This document shows positions 6,105-7,026 of a stretch of DNA of 7,026 bases, piece after piece. The notes beneath the pieces are model-generated. The model ran no database searches, was not told the DNA's origin, and saw only the letters and a program-made list of their open reading frames with translations. The DNA lies in NCBI GenBank assembly GCA_030646595.1, contig JAUSKS010000259.1:1-7026 (forward strand). Reading direction: 5' to 3'. The stretch is from Gallionellaceae bacterium. GTDB taxonomy: Bacteria; Pseudomonadota; Gammaproteobacteria; Burkholderiales; Gallionellaceae. The translations under genes were made by a program, and so were the position numbers. Each line of letters opens with the position of its first letter. Within the stretch, counting starts at the first letter, position 1.

Positions 6105-6865
6105 GTGTAGTTGACCTGCCTCTCAGCATATTTGTGGTGGATGATGAACCTCCCGCACGACATCGCCTCAAGGACTTGCTTACCGATTGCGGCGACCAAT
6201 TGTCGCTGCAACTGGTAGGGGAAGCAGGCAATGGGCGCGAGGCGCTGGATAAATTATCCGAGATTACGGCGGATGTGGTGTTGGTGGACATTCGCATGCC
6301 GCAGATGGATGGCGTTGAGCTGGCCCAGCATCTCAATAAACTACCCAAACCGCCGGTCATTATTTTCACCACTGCCTATGATGCTTATGCCATCAAGGCC
6401 TTTGACCTGCATGCCATAGACTACTTGCTCAAGCCTATCCGCCTGGGCCGGCTGTTTGAGGCGCTCACCCGCGCTCGCACCGCAGTGCCTGTGCGTACCG
6501 AAGTGTTGCAGGAGCTTACTCCGGAACCACGCAAGAATTTGTCCATACACGAACGCGGGAAAATCTATCTCATCCCGATCGAACAAGTCCTCTATCTGCG
6601 TGCCGAATTAAAGTATGTGACGGTGCGCACACTGGAACGTGAATACCTGATCGAAGAATCGTTGAGTGCGCTGGAAAAAGAATTTTCTACCCGCTTCGTG
6701 CGCATACACCGCAACTGCCTGGTGGCCAAAGAAGAGATAGGGGGATTTGAAAAAATCCCAGATGAAGACGGTGGTGAGTTACGCTGGGCGGTCAAACTCA
6801 AAGGTCTGGAAGAAAAACTGCCGATCAGCCGACGGCAGTATTTTATCGTCAAAGAGTTTAGTTAA
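6101..6865 (+). CDS. LytTR-family response regulator (AlgR-like)
   Basis: This is a DNA-binding response regulator, presumed partner of the kinase just upstream. The 254-residue product has an N-terminal receiver domain (about 9-125): acidic pair D14-D15, phosphorylation site D63 in VLVDIRMPQMDG, T90/T91 in FTTAYD, and K111 in LLKPIRLG. A linker runs from about 126 to 145. The LytTR DNA-binding domain follows (about 146-251), with YLRAELKYVTVRT (165-177), FVRIHRNCLVA (199-209) and LPISRRQY (240-247). LytTR proteins insert loops into successive major grooves and usually bind direct repeats. The ATG at 6101 overlaps the kinase stop (ATGA), and AAGAGGA (6088-6094) gives a good ribosome site with a 6-base spacer. 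Targets cannot be told from this window. In Pseudomonas, AlgR controls alginate and type IV pili; applying that here is speculation. Confidence 0.95.
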   Translation: MSVVDLPLSIFVVDDEPPARHRLKDLLTDCGDQLSLQLVGEAGNGREALDKLSEITADVVLVDIRMPQMDGVELAQHLNKLPKPPVIIFTTAYDAYAIKAFDLHAIDYLLKPIRLGRLFEALTRARTAVPVRTEVLQELTPEPRKNLSIHERGKIYLIPIEQVLYLRAELKYVTVRTLEREYLIEESLSALEKEFSTRFVRIHRNCLVAKEEIGGFEKIPDEDGGELRWAVKLKGLEEKLPISRRQYFIVKEFS

Positions 6866-7026
6866 CGATTTGCTTGTGCCTGTTGCCTGACCAGCGCAGC
6901 ACGTTCAGCCTGGCCGATTTTTTCATAAGCCATGGCCAGATTCATCGCTGCCTCATAATTACCCGGCTGCAGAGAAATAGCTTTCTCATAGGCAGCAATG
7001 GCGTCGTAATATTCCCCTCTTACCCA
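6862..7026 (-). CDS. Tetratricopeptide-repeat protein, C-terminal fragment
   Basis: An open frame on the minus strand runs from the window edge to a TAA (complement of 6862-6864) and gives 54 residues with no start codon visible, so the gene continues beyond 7026. The sequence includes YYDAIAAYEKAISLQPGN followed by YEAAMNLAMAYEKIGQAERA, the alternating pattern of two tetratricopeptide (TPR) helices: A-x-x-x-Y-E-K-A-I-x-L-x-P, then N-L-A-x-x-Y. A short Gln/Ala-rich tail ends it. TPR proteins act as protein-binding scaffolds; the partner and location are unknown. It converges on the response regulator, and the two stop codons share bases, leaving no intergenic space. Similar composition to the neighbouring genes and a clean reading frame support it as real. 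Confidence 0.82.
   Translation of the reverse strand, partial: WVRGEYYDAIAAYEKAISLQPGNYEAAMNLAMAYEKIGQAERAALVRQQAQANR

Overview
This window looks like chromosomal DNA of a Gram-negative betaproteobacterium, most likely of the Nitrosomonadales (Gallionella/Nitrosomonas-like) type. The reasons are the prfA-prmC-grxD gene string, the ArgH N-terminus that recalls betaproteobacterial ArgH proteins, and an AlgZ/AlgR-type two-component pair divergent from argH. The genus assignment is inference; no rRNA or other decisive marker is present.

Left block (1-1928, plus strand): the C-terminal two thirds of peptide chain release factor 1 (prfA), then prmC, the methyltransferase that modifies the GGQ glutamine of release factors, then grxD, a CGFS monothiol glutaredoxin. 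prmC starts on TTG two bases after the prfA stop, and grxD follows 39 bases after prmC, so the three genes probably form one transcription unit. The most unusual point here is a G/C-rich palindromic element of about 110 bp sitting in frame inside prmC. It adds about 35 residues just before the SAM-binding motif.

Middle block (1929-3636): a 425-base non-coding gap with several small inverted repeats and a very strong Shine-Dalgarno sequence followed by a 17-codon micro-ORF. Next comes a secreted protein of eight YVTN-type beta-propeller repeats. One 123-bp blade unit is tandemly duplicated with only three mismatches, which suggests recent growth of the repeat array. The gene is more A/T-rich than its neighbours and ends at a probable intrinsic terminator.

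Right block (3637-7026): argH (argininosuccinate lyase, minus strand) is divergent from a translationally coupled pair made of a membrane histidine kinase of the LytS/AlgZ family and a LytTR-type response regulator of the AlgR family. The two divergent start regions are only a few tens of bases apart and contain a 9-bp direct repeat. The response regulator converges on a TPR protein (minus strand, N-terminus outside the window), and the two stop codons share bases.

Most of the window is housekeeping or familiar regulatory sequence. I see no CRISPR array, tRNA, rRNA, prophage or complete insertion sequence, and no clear new multi-gene system. The points worth a second look are the element inside prmC, the duplicated propeller blade, the leader upstream of the propeller gene, and the compact argH/kinase start region.
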